Shown piece by piece: positions 17,018 to 24,344 of a DNA stretch of 26,503 nt. Every line of letters starts with the position of its first letter. Positions within the stretch are counted from its first letter, which is position 1. The notes below the pieces were generated by a model. It ran no database searches. It was not told where the DNA came from and was given only the letters and a program-made list of their open reading frames with translations. The translations under genes were made by a program, and so were the position numbers. Where the stretch lies: the NCBI GenBank assembly GCA_018668795.1, contig JABJBD010000182.1:1-26503 (forward strand), given 5' to 3'. Source of the stretch: Candidatus Puniceispirillum sp. Its GTDB lineage: Bacteria; Pseudomonadota; Alphaproteobacteria; Puniceispirillales; Puniceispirillaceae.

Positions 17018-17031
17018 TTGATTTAAATCAA
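17018..17031. promoter_or_regulatory. FNR/FixK-type binding site upstream of tctC
   Basis: TTGATTTAAATCAA is a perfect match to the FNR/FixK family pattern TTGAT-N4-ATCAA, and the symmetry extends to 16 bp. A possible -10 (TTTATA at 17054-17059) is centred 32 bp from the box centre, the distance expected for a class II activated promoter reading toward tctC. The start site would then be near 17066. Which CRP/FNR-family regulator binds cannot be told from the window. Confidence 0.6.
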
Positions 17032-17103
17032 TATGTTACATAATCATTTTCGCTTTATAGAAAAAATCTATGAGTTGTAAAGCGATTCAAAGTAAGTTTG
17101 TAA

Positions 17104-17144
17104 AATGTTAATAATTAATTTGTAAAAGATTACAAATTAACATT
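17104..17144. repeat. Long AT-rich inverted repeat upstream of tctC
   Basis: An 11-bp perfect stem, TTAATTTGTAA (17115-17125) and TTACAAATTAA (17130-17140), is spaced by four bases. The outer pair AATGTT (17104-17109) and AACATT (17139-17144) extends the symmetry if a short insertion in the left arm is allowed. TTTGTAAAA is also directly repeated at 17097-17105 and 17119-17127, 22 bp apart. With only A/T-rich pairs it is more plausibly an operator than a terminator. Its right arm, read on the minus strand, shares an exact 14-mer with the scfR upstream region. Confidence 0.65.
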
Positions 17145-17215
17145 TATTTGGTTTATTAATCATTTTTCTCTCCCTACCAATTTATCAACGGAAATGAAAA
17201 ACATTGAGGGGGAAT

Positions 17216-18190
17216 ATGACTATGATTACGAAAACATCAAAAATTCTGGCCAAATGTGCGTTAGGCGGTTTGGCTGTAATAATGGCATCAATGCCATCTG
17301 TTGCCGCAGACTGGAAACCTATTAAGCCCGTTGAAATGGTTATTATGGCTGGTCAAGGCGGTGGCGCTGATCGTTTGGCACGACTGTTTCAGTCTATCAT
17401 TCAAAAAGAAAATCTTGCATCAATGCCTGTACTGCCAATCAATAAAGGTGGCGGATCAGGTGCCGAGGCCATGCGTTACCTAAAAGACAAATCAGGTGAC
17501 CCGCATGTATTGATGGCAACTTTGAATAGCTATTACACGACACCTTTACGCACAGACATCGGCGTGGATATCGAAGAGTTCACGCCTATCGCTCGTATGG
17601 CTGTCGATACCTTTGTCCTATGGGTCAATGCTGACAGCGACATCAAAACACTTGATGATTATGTGGCGGCAGTTAAAGCAGCAGGCGGCACATGGAAAAT
17701 GGGCGGTACAGGCTCTGGCCAGGAAGACAGCTTGATAACTGCCATGCTGGAAAAGGAATTTGGCATCAAACATATCTATGTTCCGTTTAAGGGCGGTGGC
17801 ACAGTGGCCAAAAATCTGGTCGGCGGTCATATTGACAGCACTGTAAACAACCCGTCCGAACAAATGGGCTTCTTTGAAGCTGGTAAATCACGTCCGATAG
17901 CGGCCTTTACACCAACGCGTCTGGCCGTGTTCCCAGATGTGCCTACCATGGCTGAACTTGGTCATCCGATGACATATTACATGCAACGTAGTTTTGTCGC
18001 GCCTGCGTCGATGCCTGAAGCTGCTGTTGCCTATTATGTTGATATGTTCAAAAAACTATCGCAGTCAGAAGAATGGCAAGCCTATGCTAGCAAAAAAGCG
18101 CTGATGACAGATTTCCTCAGCGGTGACGCATTACAGGCTTATTTCTTGAAAGAACGTGCGGCGCATGCCGACATTCTGAAAAACATGTAA
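17216..18190 (+). CDS. tctC: Tripartite tricarboxylate transporter binding protein, TctC family
   Basis: 324 residues from ATG 17216, three bases after GAGGGGG; ATG 17222, with nine-base spacing, is equally possible, and a TTG at 17204 is unlikely because it precedes the ribosome site. A signal peptide ends near PSVAA. Family features are KPVEMVIMAGQGGGADRLAR near the mature N-terminus, INKGGGSGAEAMRYL, and HIYVPFKGGGTVAKNLVGGHID in the centre, all ligand-site regions of Bug/TctC proteins. It would deliver a carboxylate to TctAB. It is the first gene of a tctCBA-ligase-reductase operon. The ligand is unknown. Confidence 0.93.
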   Translation: MTMITKTSKILAKCALGGLAVIMASMPSVAADWKPIKPVEMVIMAGQGGGADRLARLFQSIIQKENLASMPVLPINKGGGSGAEAMRYLKDKSGDPHVLMATLNSYYTTPLRTDIGVDIEEFTPIARMAVDTFVLWVNADSDIKTLDDYVAAVKAAGGTWKMGGTGSGQEDSLITAMLEKEFGIKHIYVPFKGGGTVAKNLVGGHIDSTVNNPSEQMGFFEAGKSRPIAAFTPTRLAVFPDVPTMAELGHPMTYYMQRSFVAPASMPEAAVAYYVDMFKKLSQSEEWQAYASKKALMTDFLSGDALQAYFLKERAAHADILKNM

Positions 18191-18218
18191 GGCCATTTTA
18201 ATCAGACAGACATCAAAC

Positions 18219-18252
18219 AAACTATTGAGAAGATGTGTCTTCTCAATAGTTT
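18219..18252 (+). terminator. Perfect 15-bp hairpin between tctC and tctB
   Basis: Arms AAACTATTGAGAAGA (18219-18233) and TCTTCTCAATAGTTT (18238-18252) are fully complementary with a TGTG loop, and the run of T at the end of the right arm forms a short U tract. It starts 28 bases past the tctC stop. The stem is long but AU-rich, so it may act as a partial terminator or as a 3'-end block against RNA decay. Either would favour excess binding protein. Confidence 0.75.
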
Positions 18253-18277
18253 TATCGGGTTAAAAAGGGGGAGCCTT

Positions 18278-18769
18278 ATGCATCGTGCTGATAAAAACAT
18301 ATCCTTAGTGCTAATGGGCTTGGCAATTTACTTTATGTGGCATGCGAAAGAGTTGCCCATAGGCTGGGTGCCTAGTGACGGGCCTGGCGGTGGTGCATTT
18401 CCGTTTTGGCTATCTGTAATTCTATTTTTCAGCGCATTAGGCGTATTTTTAAGCGCACTTCGCGCATCTAAACAAAAGGCGAATATACCTTTTTTTGAGC
18501 CCGAAACAGTCTCATCCGTAACAAAGGTCAGTATTGCTATCTTTGTGACTGTCGCCATCATGGCCACTCTTGGAACCTATGTAGCGCTCTTATTATTCCT
18601 GTTCTGGTATTTGCGGATATTCGGTAAACATAGTTTAAAGCTGACGGCGATCATCACATTAATAACGCCTGTATTTGTTTTCTTCTTCTTCGAGGTAACG
18701 CTGAAAATTTTGTTACCCAAGGGGATAACCGAACCACTTTTCTTCCCACTTTATAATTTGTTTTTTTAA
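18278..18769 (+). CDS. tctB: Tripartite tricarboxylate transporter small membrane subunit, TctB family
   Basis: 163 residues from the ATG at 18278, four bases after a strong GGGGGAG ribosome site. An in-frame ATG at 18233 lies inside the hairpin and lacks a ribosome site, so it is rejected. About four membrane segments are visible: 9-24, 40-57, 84-102 and 107-145 (the last two close together). The motif DGPGGGAFPFWLSVILF near the first loop is typical of TctB. It pairs with TctA, encoded 11 bp downstream. Confidence 0.88.
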   Translation: MHRADKNISLVLMGLAIYFMWHAKELPIGWVPSDGPGGGAFPFWLSVILFFSALGVFLSALRASKQKANIPFFEPETVSSVTKVSIAIFVTVAIMATLGTYVALLLFLFWYLRIFGKHSLKLTAIITLITPVFVFFFFEVTLKILLPKGITEPLFFPLYNLFF

Positions 18770-18780
18770 GGATTCGATGA

Positions 18781-20301
18781 ATGGAAACGCTTGGCTTATT
18801 GTTAGACGGTTTTTCAACATCTCTGTCTCTATTTAACATTATGATTGTTGTTGCTGGTGTCACAGCTGGTCTGTTTATTGGCGCCATGCCCGGCTTGGGA
18901 TCGGTGAATGGCGTTGCAATCGTTTTGCCGCTGACCTTTCTGGTGCCACCTGAATCTGCCATCATTTTGCTTGCTGCTATTTATTATGGCGCCATGTATG
19001 GCGGGGCGGTGAGTTCTATATTACTTGGCATTCCAGGGGCATCAACCGCCGTTGCAACCACGTTTGATGGGCGGCCAATGGCGCAACAAGGCAAAGCCGG
19101 ATTGGCCTTGATTACATCAGCCGTTGCGTCTTTTGTCGGCGGCACCGTATCGGTTATTTTGTTCACCGTTTTTGCCGTGCCTTTGGCCGATGTAGCTCTT
19201 GCCTTTGGGCCTGCCGAAGAATTTGCGCTTGTGTTACTTGCCTTCACGACCTTTGTTGGTCTGGGCAATGACAATGTTTATAAAACGATGGTCATGATCA
19301 TGCTTGGTCTGGTGCTATCGACTGTTGGACTTGATCTTATTTCAGGGCAACCACGCCTGATCTTCTTTGATTTACCAGGGTTCTATTCAGGCATAAGTTT
19401 TCTTGTATTAGCCATTGGTGTTTATGGTGTTGGAGAAGTTCTCTATACCATCGAAACATCGAATAAAAATACCGAGGTTACCAATGCCCGCATAACCTTT
19501 GCCGAATTAGGTGCTGGCCTGCGTGAGCTTGTTAAATTATGGAAGACCATGACGCTGGGTTCTCTGATTGGGTTCTTTGTTGGCATGTTACCCGCTGCGG
19601 GGGCGACACCAGCCTCGCTTATGGCCTATGGAATGGCCAAGTCATCATCAAAAAAGCCGGAAAGCTTCGGCAAAGGGAATATTGAAGGTGTCGCCGCACC
19701 CGAAACGGCAAATAATGCGGCATCAACAGGATCATTATTGCCTATGCTGACACTTGGTATTCCGGGGTCACCTACAACGGCCCTTTTGCTTGGCGGTATG
19801 GTTATTTGGGGACTCGTTCCTGGCCCCATGTTGTTTATCGAGCAACCTGATTTTGTCTGGGGACTAATCAGCTCGCTTTATACGGCTAATTTTGCATCGG
19901 TCATTATCAATATTGCTCTGATACCCTTATTCGTATGGGCTTTGAGAATGCCAACAACTGTTTTATGTGCGCTTGTGCTTGTGCTTTGTATTATTGGCGG
20001 GTTTGCGCCAAGTCAAAAAATGCATGACGTCTGGCTTATCGTTGCCTTTGGGGGGGCGGGTTATATTCTGCGCAAAGCAGACTATCCTCTCGCGCCTTTG
20101 GTTTTGGCAATTGTTTTGGGCCCGCTTATGGAAAAAAGTTTTCGCCAGACTTTGATTGCTGAACAAGGTAACATATTCGCGTTTTTCGAACGTCCATTGT
20201 CAGGCACATTTATGTGTTTGGCTTTGTTGTTTTTCCTACTACCACTGATAAAATATGCCCGCCAGTCTCGCTTAAAACACACACCCATAACCAGCTCATA
20301 A
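18781..20301 (+). CDS. tctA: Tripartite tricarboxylate transporter large membrane subunit, TctA family
   Basis: 506 residues with about 11-12 membrane segments, the usual size. Two conserved glycine/proline-rich repeats are present: GLFIGAMPGLGSVNG near residue 36 and GFFVGMLPAAGATPASLMAYG near 266. The second precedes EGVAAPETANNAASTGSLLPMLTLGIPGSPTTA in pattern (TANNAA...PMLTLGIPGS), the most conserved part of TctA. The AAGGA ribosome site lies ten bases before the ATG. It is the secondary-transport channel, driven by an ion gradient in known members. Confidence 0.95.
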   Translation: METLGLLLDGFSTSLSLFNIMIVVAGVTAGLFIGAMPGLGSVNGVAIVLPLTFLVPPESAIILLAAIYYGAMYGGAVSSILLGIPGASTAVATTFDGRPMAQQGKAGLALITSAVASFVGGTVSVILFTVFAVPLADVALAFGPAEEFALVLLAFTTFVGLGNDNVYKTMVMIMLGLVLSTVGLDLISGQPRLIFFDLPGFYSGISFLVLAIGVYGVGEVLYTIETSNKNTEVTNARITFAELGAGLRELVKLWKTMTLGSLIGFFVGMLPAAGATPASLMAYGMAKSSSKKPESFGKGNIEGVAAPETANNAASTGSLLPMLTLGIPGSPTTALLLGGMVIWGLVPGPMLFIEQPDFVWGLISSLYTANFASVIINIALIPLFVWALRMPTTVLCALVLVLCIIGGFAPSQKMHDVWLIVAFGGAGYILRKADYPLAPLVLAIVLGPLMEKSFRQTLIAEQGNIFAFFERPLSGTFMCLALLFFLLPLIKYARQSRLKHTPITSS

Positions 20302-20313
20302 CGGATAGATGTC

Positions 20314-21867
20314 ATGACAACGCTTTCTTCTCTCATCTCGTTGCACCCCAAAGACGCACCAGCTATTGGTGCCCCGGGGCGTCCCTGGCTCAGTTATGGT
20401 GGGCTTCATGATTTGGCGCAAAATGTTGCCACTGCGCTTCATAATTGTAACATCGGACGCGGTGACAGGGTCGCCATCGTCATGCCAAATGGGCCGGAAA
20501 TGGCCACGGCCTTTATCACGGTCATGCAATCGGCTGTAACCGCCCCGCTGAATCCGTCATACCGACAGGATGAATATGAGTTCTATCTTCAGGATTTAGG
20601 CGCAAAGGCCATTATCCTGCCACATGATTATACTGGCCCTGCCCTTGAAGCGGCAAAAGCCATAGATCTACGGATTTTACGCGCCCATAGCGCCGCTGAT
20701 GCCAAGGCAGGACATTTTGACCTCACGCCGGACAGCATCGGCATGACCGCGACTGAAACGGATGATTGGCAAAGCGACAAAAGCCTGACGAATGAAAATG
20801 ATGTTGGATTAATTCTGCATACGTCAGGCACCACCTCGCGTCCCAAAATCGTTCCGTTGCTTCAGTCAAATCTGGCGGCATCGGCAACTAACATCAAGAA
20901 CACTTTGGCTTTGACGCCTGAAGACCGCTGTTTGAACATAATGCCATTATTTCATATTCACGGCTTACTGGCAGCCGTATCCGCGTCACTTGTTGCTGGA
21001 GCCTCTGTCTGCTGCACAAGTGGCTTTGACGCCTTGCGTTTCTTTTCGGTGATAAAGGATGTTAATCCTAGCTGGTACACAGCCGTTCCGACGATGCATC
21101 AGGCAATTTTAAGCCGTGCTAATCGGAACAAGGATATCATTGCGAATTTGAAGCTACGCTTTTTACGCTCGTCATCGGCGTCACTTCCATCACAGGTTAT
21201 GCATGAACTGGTGGACACCTTTAGCGCGCCTGTTATCGAAAGCTATGGCATGACAGAAGCGGCGCATCAGATGGCATCAAATCCTCTGCCACCAAAACCA
21301 CAAAAGCCAGGAGCTGTCGGTGTAGAGGCTGGCCCGCTTGTGCGAATTGCCAATGAAACCGAAAATGAATTGATGAACGCGGATGCTATTGGCGAAGTTG
21401 TGATCTCAGGTGACAATGTCACCCCGGGCTATGAAAATAATCCAGCCGCAAATGAAGCCAGCTTCTTTATGGCTGACGGATCCCGCTGGTTTCGCACTGG
21501 CGATCAAGGAACCTTTGACAGTGATGGATATCTGAGCCTGACCGGACGGTTGAAGGAAATCATCAATCGTGGTGGCGAAAAAGTAAGTCCACTTGAAGTT
21601 GATGAAGTTCTGATGGATCATCCTGCCGTTGCGCAGGTTGTCACATTTGCATTGCCGCATGCCAAATTAGGCGAAGAGGTTGCTTGCGCGCTTGTGCTAA
21701 AAGCTGAGGCACAGGCCACAGCACAGGATATTCGCACTTTCGCTGCAACACGTATGGCTGATTTCAAAGTGCCACGCAAAGTTGTTATTCTTGACGAAAT
21801 TCCAAAAGGCGCAACTGGTAAGATGCAACGAATTGGGTTGGCTGAAAAATTAGGCCTTGTCGAATAA
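20314..21867 (+). CDS. AMP-forming acyl-CoA ligase, AAE3/oxalyl-CoA synthetase-like
   Basis: 517 residues of the ANL superfamily. The P-loop is TSGTTSRPKIVPL (170-182), the A5 motif YGMTEAAHQMASNPLPP is at 311-327, RWFRTGDQG at 391-399, the hinge GRLKEIINRGGEKVSP at 411-426, and the C-terminal catalytic Lys503 is in PKGATGKMQR. The combination of MTEA.H.M.SNPLP and KPGAVG is the pattern I associate with AAE3/Pcs60 oxalate-CoA ligases, so oxalate or a related short di-acid is a reasonable substrate guess. Other short-chain acids remain possible. It begins 12 bp after tctA, so the imported acid is probably activated by this enzyme. Confidence 0.85.
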   Translation: MTTLSSLISLHPKDAPAIGAPGRPWLSYGGLHDLAQNVATALHNCNIGRGDRVAIVMPNGPEMATAFITVMQSAVTAPLNPSYRQDEYEFYLQDLGAKAIILPHDYTGPALEAAKAIDLRILRAHSAADAKAGHFDLTPDSIGMTATETDDWQSDKSLTNENDVGLILHTSGTTSRPKIVPLLQSNLAASATNIKNTLALTPEDRCLNIMPLFHIHGLLAAVSASLVAGASVCCTSGFDALRFFSVIKDVNPSWYTAVPTMHQAILSRANRNKDIIANLKLRFLRSSSASLPSQVMHELVDTFSAPVIESYGMTEAAHQMASNPLPPKPQKPGAVGVEAGPLVRIANETENELMNADAIGEVVISGDNVTPGYENNPAANEASFFMADGSRWFRTGDQGTFDSDGYLSLTGRLKEIINRGGEKVSPLEVDEVLMDHPAVAQVVTFALPHAKLGEEVACALVLKAEAQATAQDIRTFAATRMADFKVPRKVVILDEIPKGATGKMQRIGLAEKLGLVE

Positions 21868-21888
21868 CAAGATAGAAAAGGAACAAGA

Positions 21889-22863
21889 ATGAAAATTTGT
21901 ATTTTCGGTGCTGGTGCGATCGGCGGATATCTTGGAGCCAAGCTGGCGGCAAATGGCACTGATGTGAGCCTTGTTGCCCGCGGGCCACATCTGGACGCCA
22001 TGCGCAATAATGGCCTTCGCCTGATCGAAGAAACTGGCGAAACTAATGTCAGCGTCAACGCAGCAAGCGATCCGGCGGACTTGGGCGAACAAGACTATCT
22101 GTTTATCACTTTGAAAGCGCACTCTGTCCCACCTATGGTTGAGAAAATGGCGCCACTTATTGGCAAACACACAACAATCCTAAGCTGTGTCAACGGCGTC
22201 CCTTGGTGGTATTTCTACAAACTTGGTGGGCATCTTGATGGCACCCAGTTGGAATCTGTTGATCCCGCAGGCGCACAATGGAACGGTTTTGGTCCTGAAA
22301 AAGTCATTGGATGCGTTGTTTATCCTGCTGCAGAAGTCGTTGAACCAGGCGTTATCAAGCATATTGAAGGTAACCGATTTTCGCTAGGCGAACCCGATGG
22401 ACAAAAATCAGATCGCATCACCACCTTGTCCAAAATATTTACCGAGGCTGGCCTAAAGGCGCCTGTCCGCCCCCGCATAAGAGACGAAATATGGGTTAAA
22501 TTATGGGGTAATCTTTCTTTTAATCCTATATCGGCACTTACGCATGCAACGCTTGATATTTTATGCACGGATCCAAGCACAAGGATAGTCGCCCGCAATA
22601 TGATGCTTGAAGCCCAGCAAATCGCTGAGAAACTAGGCGTTAAATTTCCAATAGACGTAGATAGACGCATCGAAGGTGGTGCTGCCGTTGGTGCGCACAG
22701 AACGTCTATGTGGCAGGATTTAGATATGGGACGGCCTATGGAAATTGACGCTTTGGTCGGATCTGTAAAAGAGCTTGGTCGCATTACGGATATACCAACA
22801 CCAACTATAGATGTGGTCTTGGGACTTATTCAAATGCGGGGAAAAATTGCGGGCGTCTATTAA
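21889..22863 (+). CDS. 2-dehydropantoate 2-reductase family (ApbA/PanE) NAD(P)-dependent oxidoreductase
   Basis: 324 residues. The Rossmann motif GAGAIGGYLGAKLA is at 7-20 and a basic patch VARGPHLDAM at 29-38. SCVNGVPWWYFYKLGG is a block found in many PanE paralogues, and the catalytic region EIWVKLWGNLSFNPISALT carries Lys204 and Asn208. True PanE makes pantoate for CoA. Here the gene is the last of a transporter/CoA-ligase operon, so a catabolic reduction or oxidation of a 2-oxo or 2-hydroxy acid is more likely; this is inferred from context only. An AAGGA site lies before the ATG. Confidence 0.85.
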   Translation: MKICIFGAGAIGGYLGAKLAANGTDVSLVARGPHLDAMRNNGLRLIEETGETNVSVNAASDPADLGEQDYLFITLKAHSVPPMVEKMAPLIGKHTTILSCVNGVPWWYFYKLGGHLDGTQLESVDPAGAQWNGFGPEKVIGCVVYPAAEVVEPGVIKHIEGNRFSLGEPDGQKSDRITTLSKIFTEAGLKAPVRPRIRDEIWVKLWGNLSFNPISALTHATLDILCTDPSTRIVARNMMLEAQQIAEKLGVKFPIDVDRRIEGGAAVGAHRTSMWQDLDMGRPMEIDALVGSVKELGRITDIPTPTIDVVLGLIQMRGKIAGVY

Positions 22864-22917
22864 GCAAATTCCACTTTCAGCAACAGAACATCTTCACGAC
22901 ATCAAATCACGCACGCC

Positions 22918-22951
22918 AAAAAAACAGGCTGGCTTAATCTGCCAACCTGTT
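22918..22951 (-). terminator. Rho-independent terminator of the aminotransferase gene
   Basis: Read on the minus strand, AACAGGTTGGC and GCCAGCCTGTT form an 11-bp stem (one G-U pair) with a 7-base loop, followed by a run of seven T that begins in the stem. It lies 28 bases past the aminotransferase stop. On the plus strand the same stem lacks a T run, so it is a weaker end for the tct operon. Confidence 0.85.
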
Positions 22952-22978
22952 CAAAGTCTTGGGAGTTTTGCCAACTAT

Positions 22979-24196
22979 CTATTCGGCAGCTAGTAATTTT
23001 GTCTGTTCACCGTGCGTATCGGTATAATAGGTTACAGCAGCGCCAACACCTGAACCGGCATCAAACTTTATGCCAGCGTCACGCATAGCCATTTCGGCAC
23101 CACCTAGCATCTGTAGAACCATGGTTTCGTTAAGCCAGCCCAGATGCCCAATGCGGAAAACCTTGCCAGCAACCTTGCTAAGGCCACCACCAAGCGAAAC
23201 GCCATAATTGTTGTAGGCCGCCTTGATCACATCATTCGCGTTACAATCTTCATCAACCAGAATTGCAGTTACCGTATCTGAAAAATTAGCCTTATCTACG
23301 GCACAATTACGCAATCCCCATGCTGTTATCGCACGACGAACGCCTTCGGCAAGTCGATGGTGACGCGCAAACACATTATCCAGACCTTCTTCCAACAGCA
23401 TATCAACTGACGTGCGTAATCCACGCATCAGCGTCATTGCTGGTGTATAGGGAAAATAACCTGTTTGATTGGTTTCAGCCATGTAATGAAAATCAAAATA
23501 ACCACAGCCCAAATAGGTGTCTGCATCACGCGCTGATACATTTTTAATTTCGTAAAGCACCCGTTCGCTGACCCCGACGATAGCTAGGCCTGTCGGCAAC
23601 ATAAATCCCTTTTGCGATCCAGATACAGCGACATCAACGCCCCATTCATCCATATTGAATTCGATCGAACCTATTGAGCTCACGCCATCGACAAACAGCA
23701 TGGCAGGGTGATCTAGCTCATCCATAACACGTCTGACAGCGGCAACATCACTGGTCACACCTGTCGCAGTTTCGTTATGGCATACCAGAACAGCTTTAAT
23801 GTTATGATGTTTATCTGCGGCAAGAGCTTCTCGATAAGCATCAACAGGCGTTGCTTTGCCCCATTCCTGGTCAATACAGGTCACATTCAGATTGAGTTGG
23901 CGGCACATCTGCACCCACAGATCAGAGAACTGACCAAATGAAGACGCTAGAACACCATCACCTGCACTCAAGGTATTGCGCAAAGCGGCTTCCCACCCAC
24001 CGGTACCTGATCCAGGAAAAACAAACACCGTACCCGTCTCGGTACGGAATACTTTTTTCAGATCAGCAAATAGCGGTAAAGTAAATTCGGGAAGATCCGG
24101 CGCGCGATGATCCTCTAATGCAATGTCCATAGCCTGACGAACGCGGAAAGGCATGTTTGTTGGTCCGGGAACTGCAAGTGTTCTATATCCAATCAT
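22979..24196 (-). CDS. Class V aminotransferase, serine-glyoxylate type
   Basis: 405 residues from the ATG at 24196, seven bases after GGAG; a TTG two codons upstream is less likely. A PLP enzyme with PGPTNMP at the N-terminus, EDHRAPD, FPGSGTGGWEA, HNETATGV, LFVDGVSSIGS (Asp pairing with the PLP nitrogen) and the Schiff-base Lys196 in GSQKGFMLP. GYFPYTPAM and FRIGHLG are also present. These blocks fit serine-glyoxylate aminotransferase; the related aspartate-glyoxylate aminotransferase (BhcA) shares most of them and cannot be excluded. It would use glyoxylate as amino acceptor, giving glycine. It is transcribed alone, divergently from the ScfR-like regulator, with its own terminator. Confidence 0.9.
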   Translation of the reverse strand: MIGYRTLAVPGPTNMPFRVRQAMDIALEDHRAPDLPEFTLPLFADLKKVFRTETGTVFVFPGSGTGGWEAALRNTLSAGDGVLASSFGQFSDLWVQMCRQLNLNVTCIDQEWGKATPVDAYREALAADKHHNIKAVLVCHNETATGVTSDVAAVRRVMDELDHPAMLFVDGVSSIGSIEFNMDEWGVDVAVSGSQKGFMLPTGLAIVGVSERVLYEIKNVSARDADTYLGCGYFDFHYMAETNQTGYFPYTPAMTLMRGLRTSVDMLLEEGLDNVFARHHRLAEGVRRAITAWGLRNCAVDKANFSDTVTAILVDEDCNANDVIKAAYNNYGVSLGGGLSKVAGKVFRIGHLGWLNETMVLQMLGGAEMAMRDAGIKFDAGSGVGAAVTYYTDTHGEQTKLLAAE

Positions 24197-24290
24197 TATC
24201 AATCTCCATTAGGTTATCTCCAAGATTGACCCTTACCCAAAAAAACAGCCCATGCACGCATTTTGGTGTGAATGTGTATAAGGTGTATAT

Positions 24291-24320
24291 AACTTGTGCA
24301 AAATATGTTAATTTGTAAAT
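24291..24320. promoter_or_regulatory. Candidate operator in the aminotransferase-scfR divergent region
   Basis: AACTTGTGCAAAA (24291-24303) is followed by ATGTTAATTTGTAA (24305-24318). The second is identical over 14 bases to one arm of the inverted repeat before tctC (17130-17143, opposite strand). The first resembles the TTTGCAAA-type site that I recall for RamB-family proteins. The spot is 25-55 bp before the scfR start, so autoregulation is plausible. Confidence 0.5.
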
Positions 24321-24344
24321 ATTTGGTTGGATCAAGAGGACATC

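Larger units (their letters stand above)
16677..17215. other. Intergenic control region between phoR and tctC
   Basis: About 540 bases without a recognisable conserved gene. The left part (16677-17000) holds a short perfect palindrome and a possible 25-codon ORF. The right part (17000-17215) is very AT-rich and holds a perfect FNR/FixK-type palindrome, direct repeats of TTTGTAAAA, a long inverted repeat and the tctC ribosome site. These are listed separately. No tRNA or known riboswitch was recognised. Confidence 0.7.

Noticed and set aside
16811..17215. A riboswitch or structured regulatory RNA before tctC.
   Set aside because: The inverted repeats are almost purely A/T and no known riboswitch core could be recognised; operator function is simpler.
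20314..22863. A standard oxalate catabolism operon.
   Set aside because: The AAE3-like ligase fits, but no oxalyl-CoA decarboxylase, formyl-CoA transferase or oxalate antiporter is present in the window.
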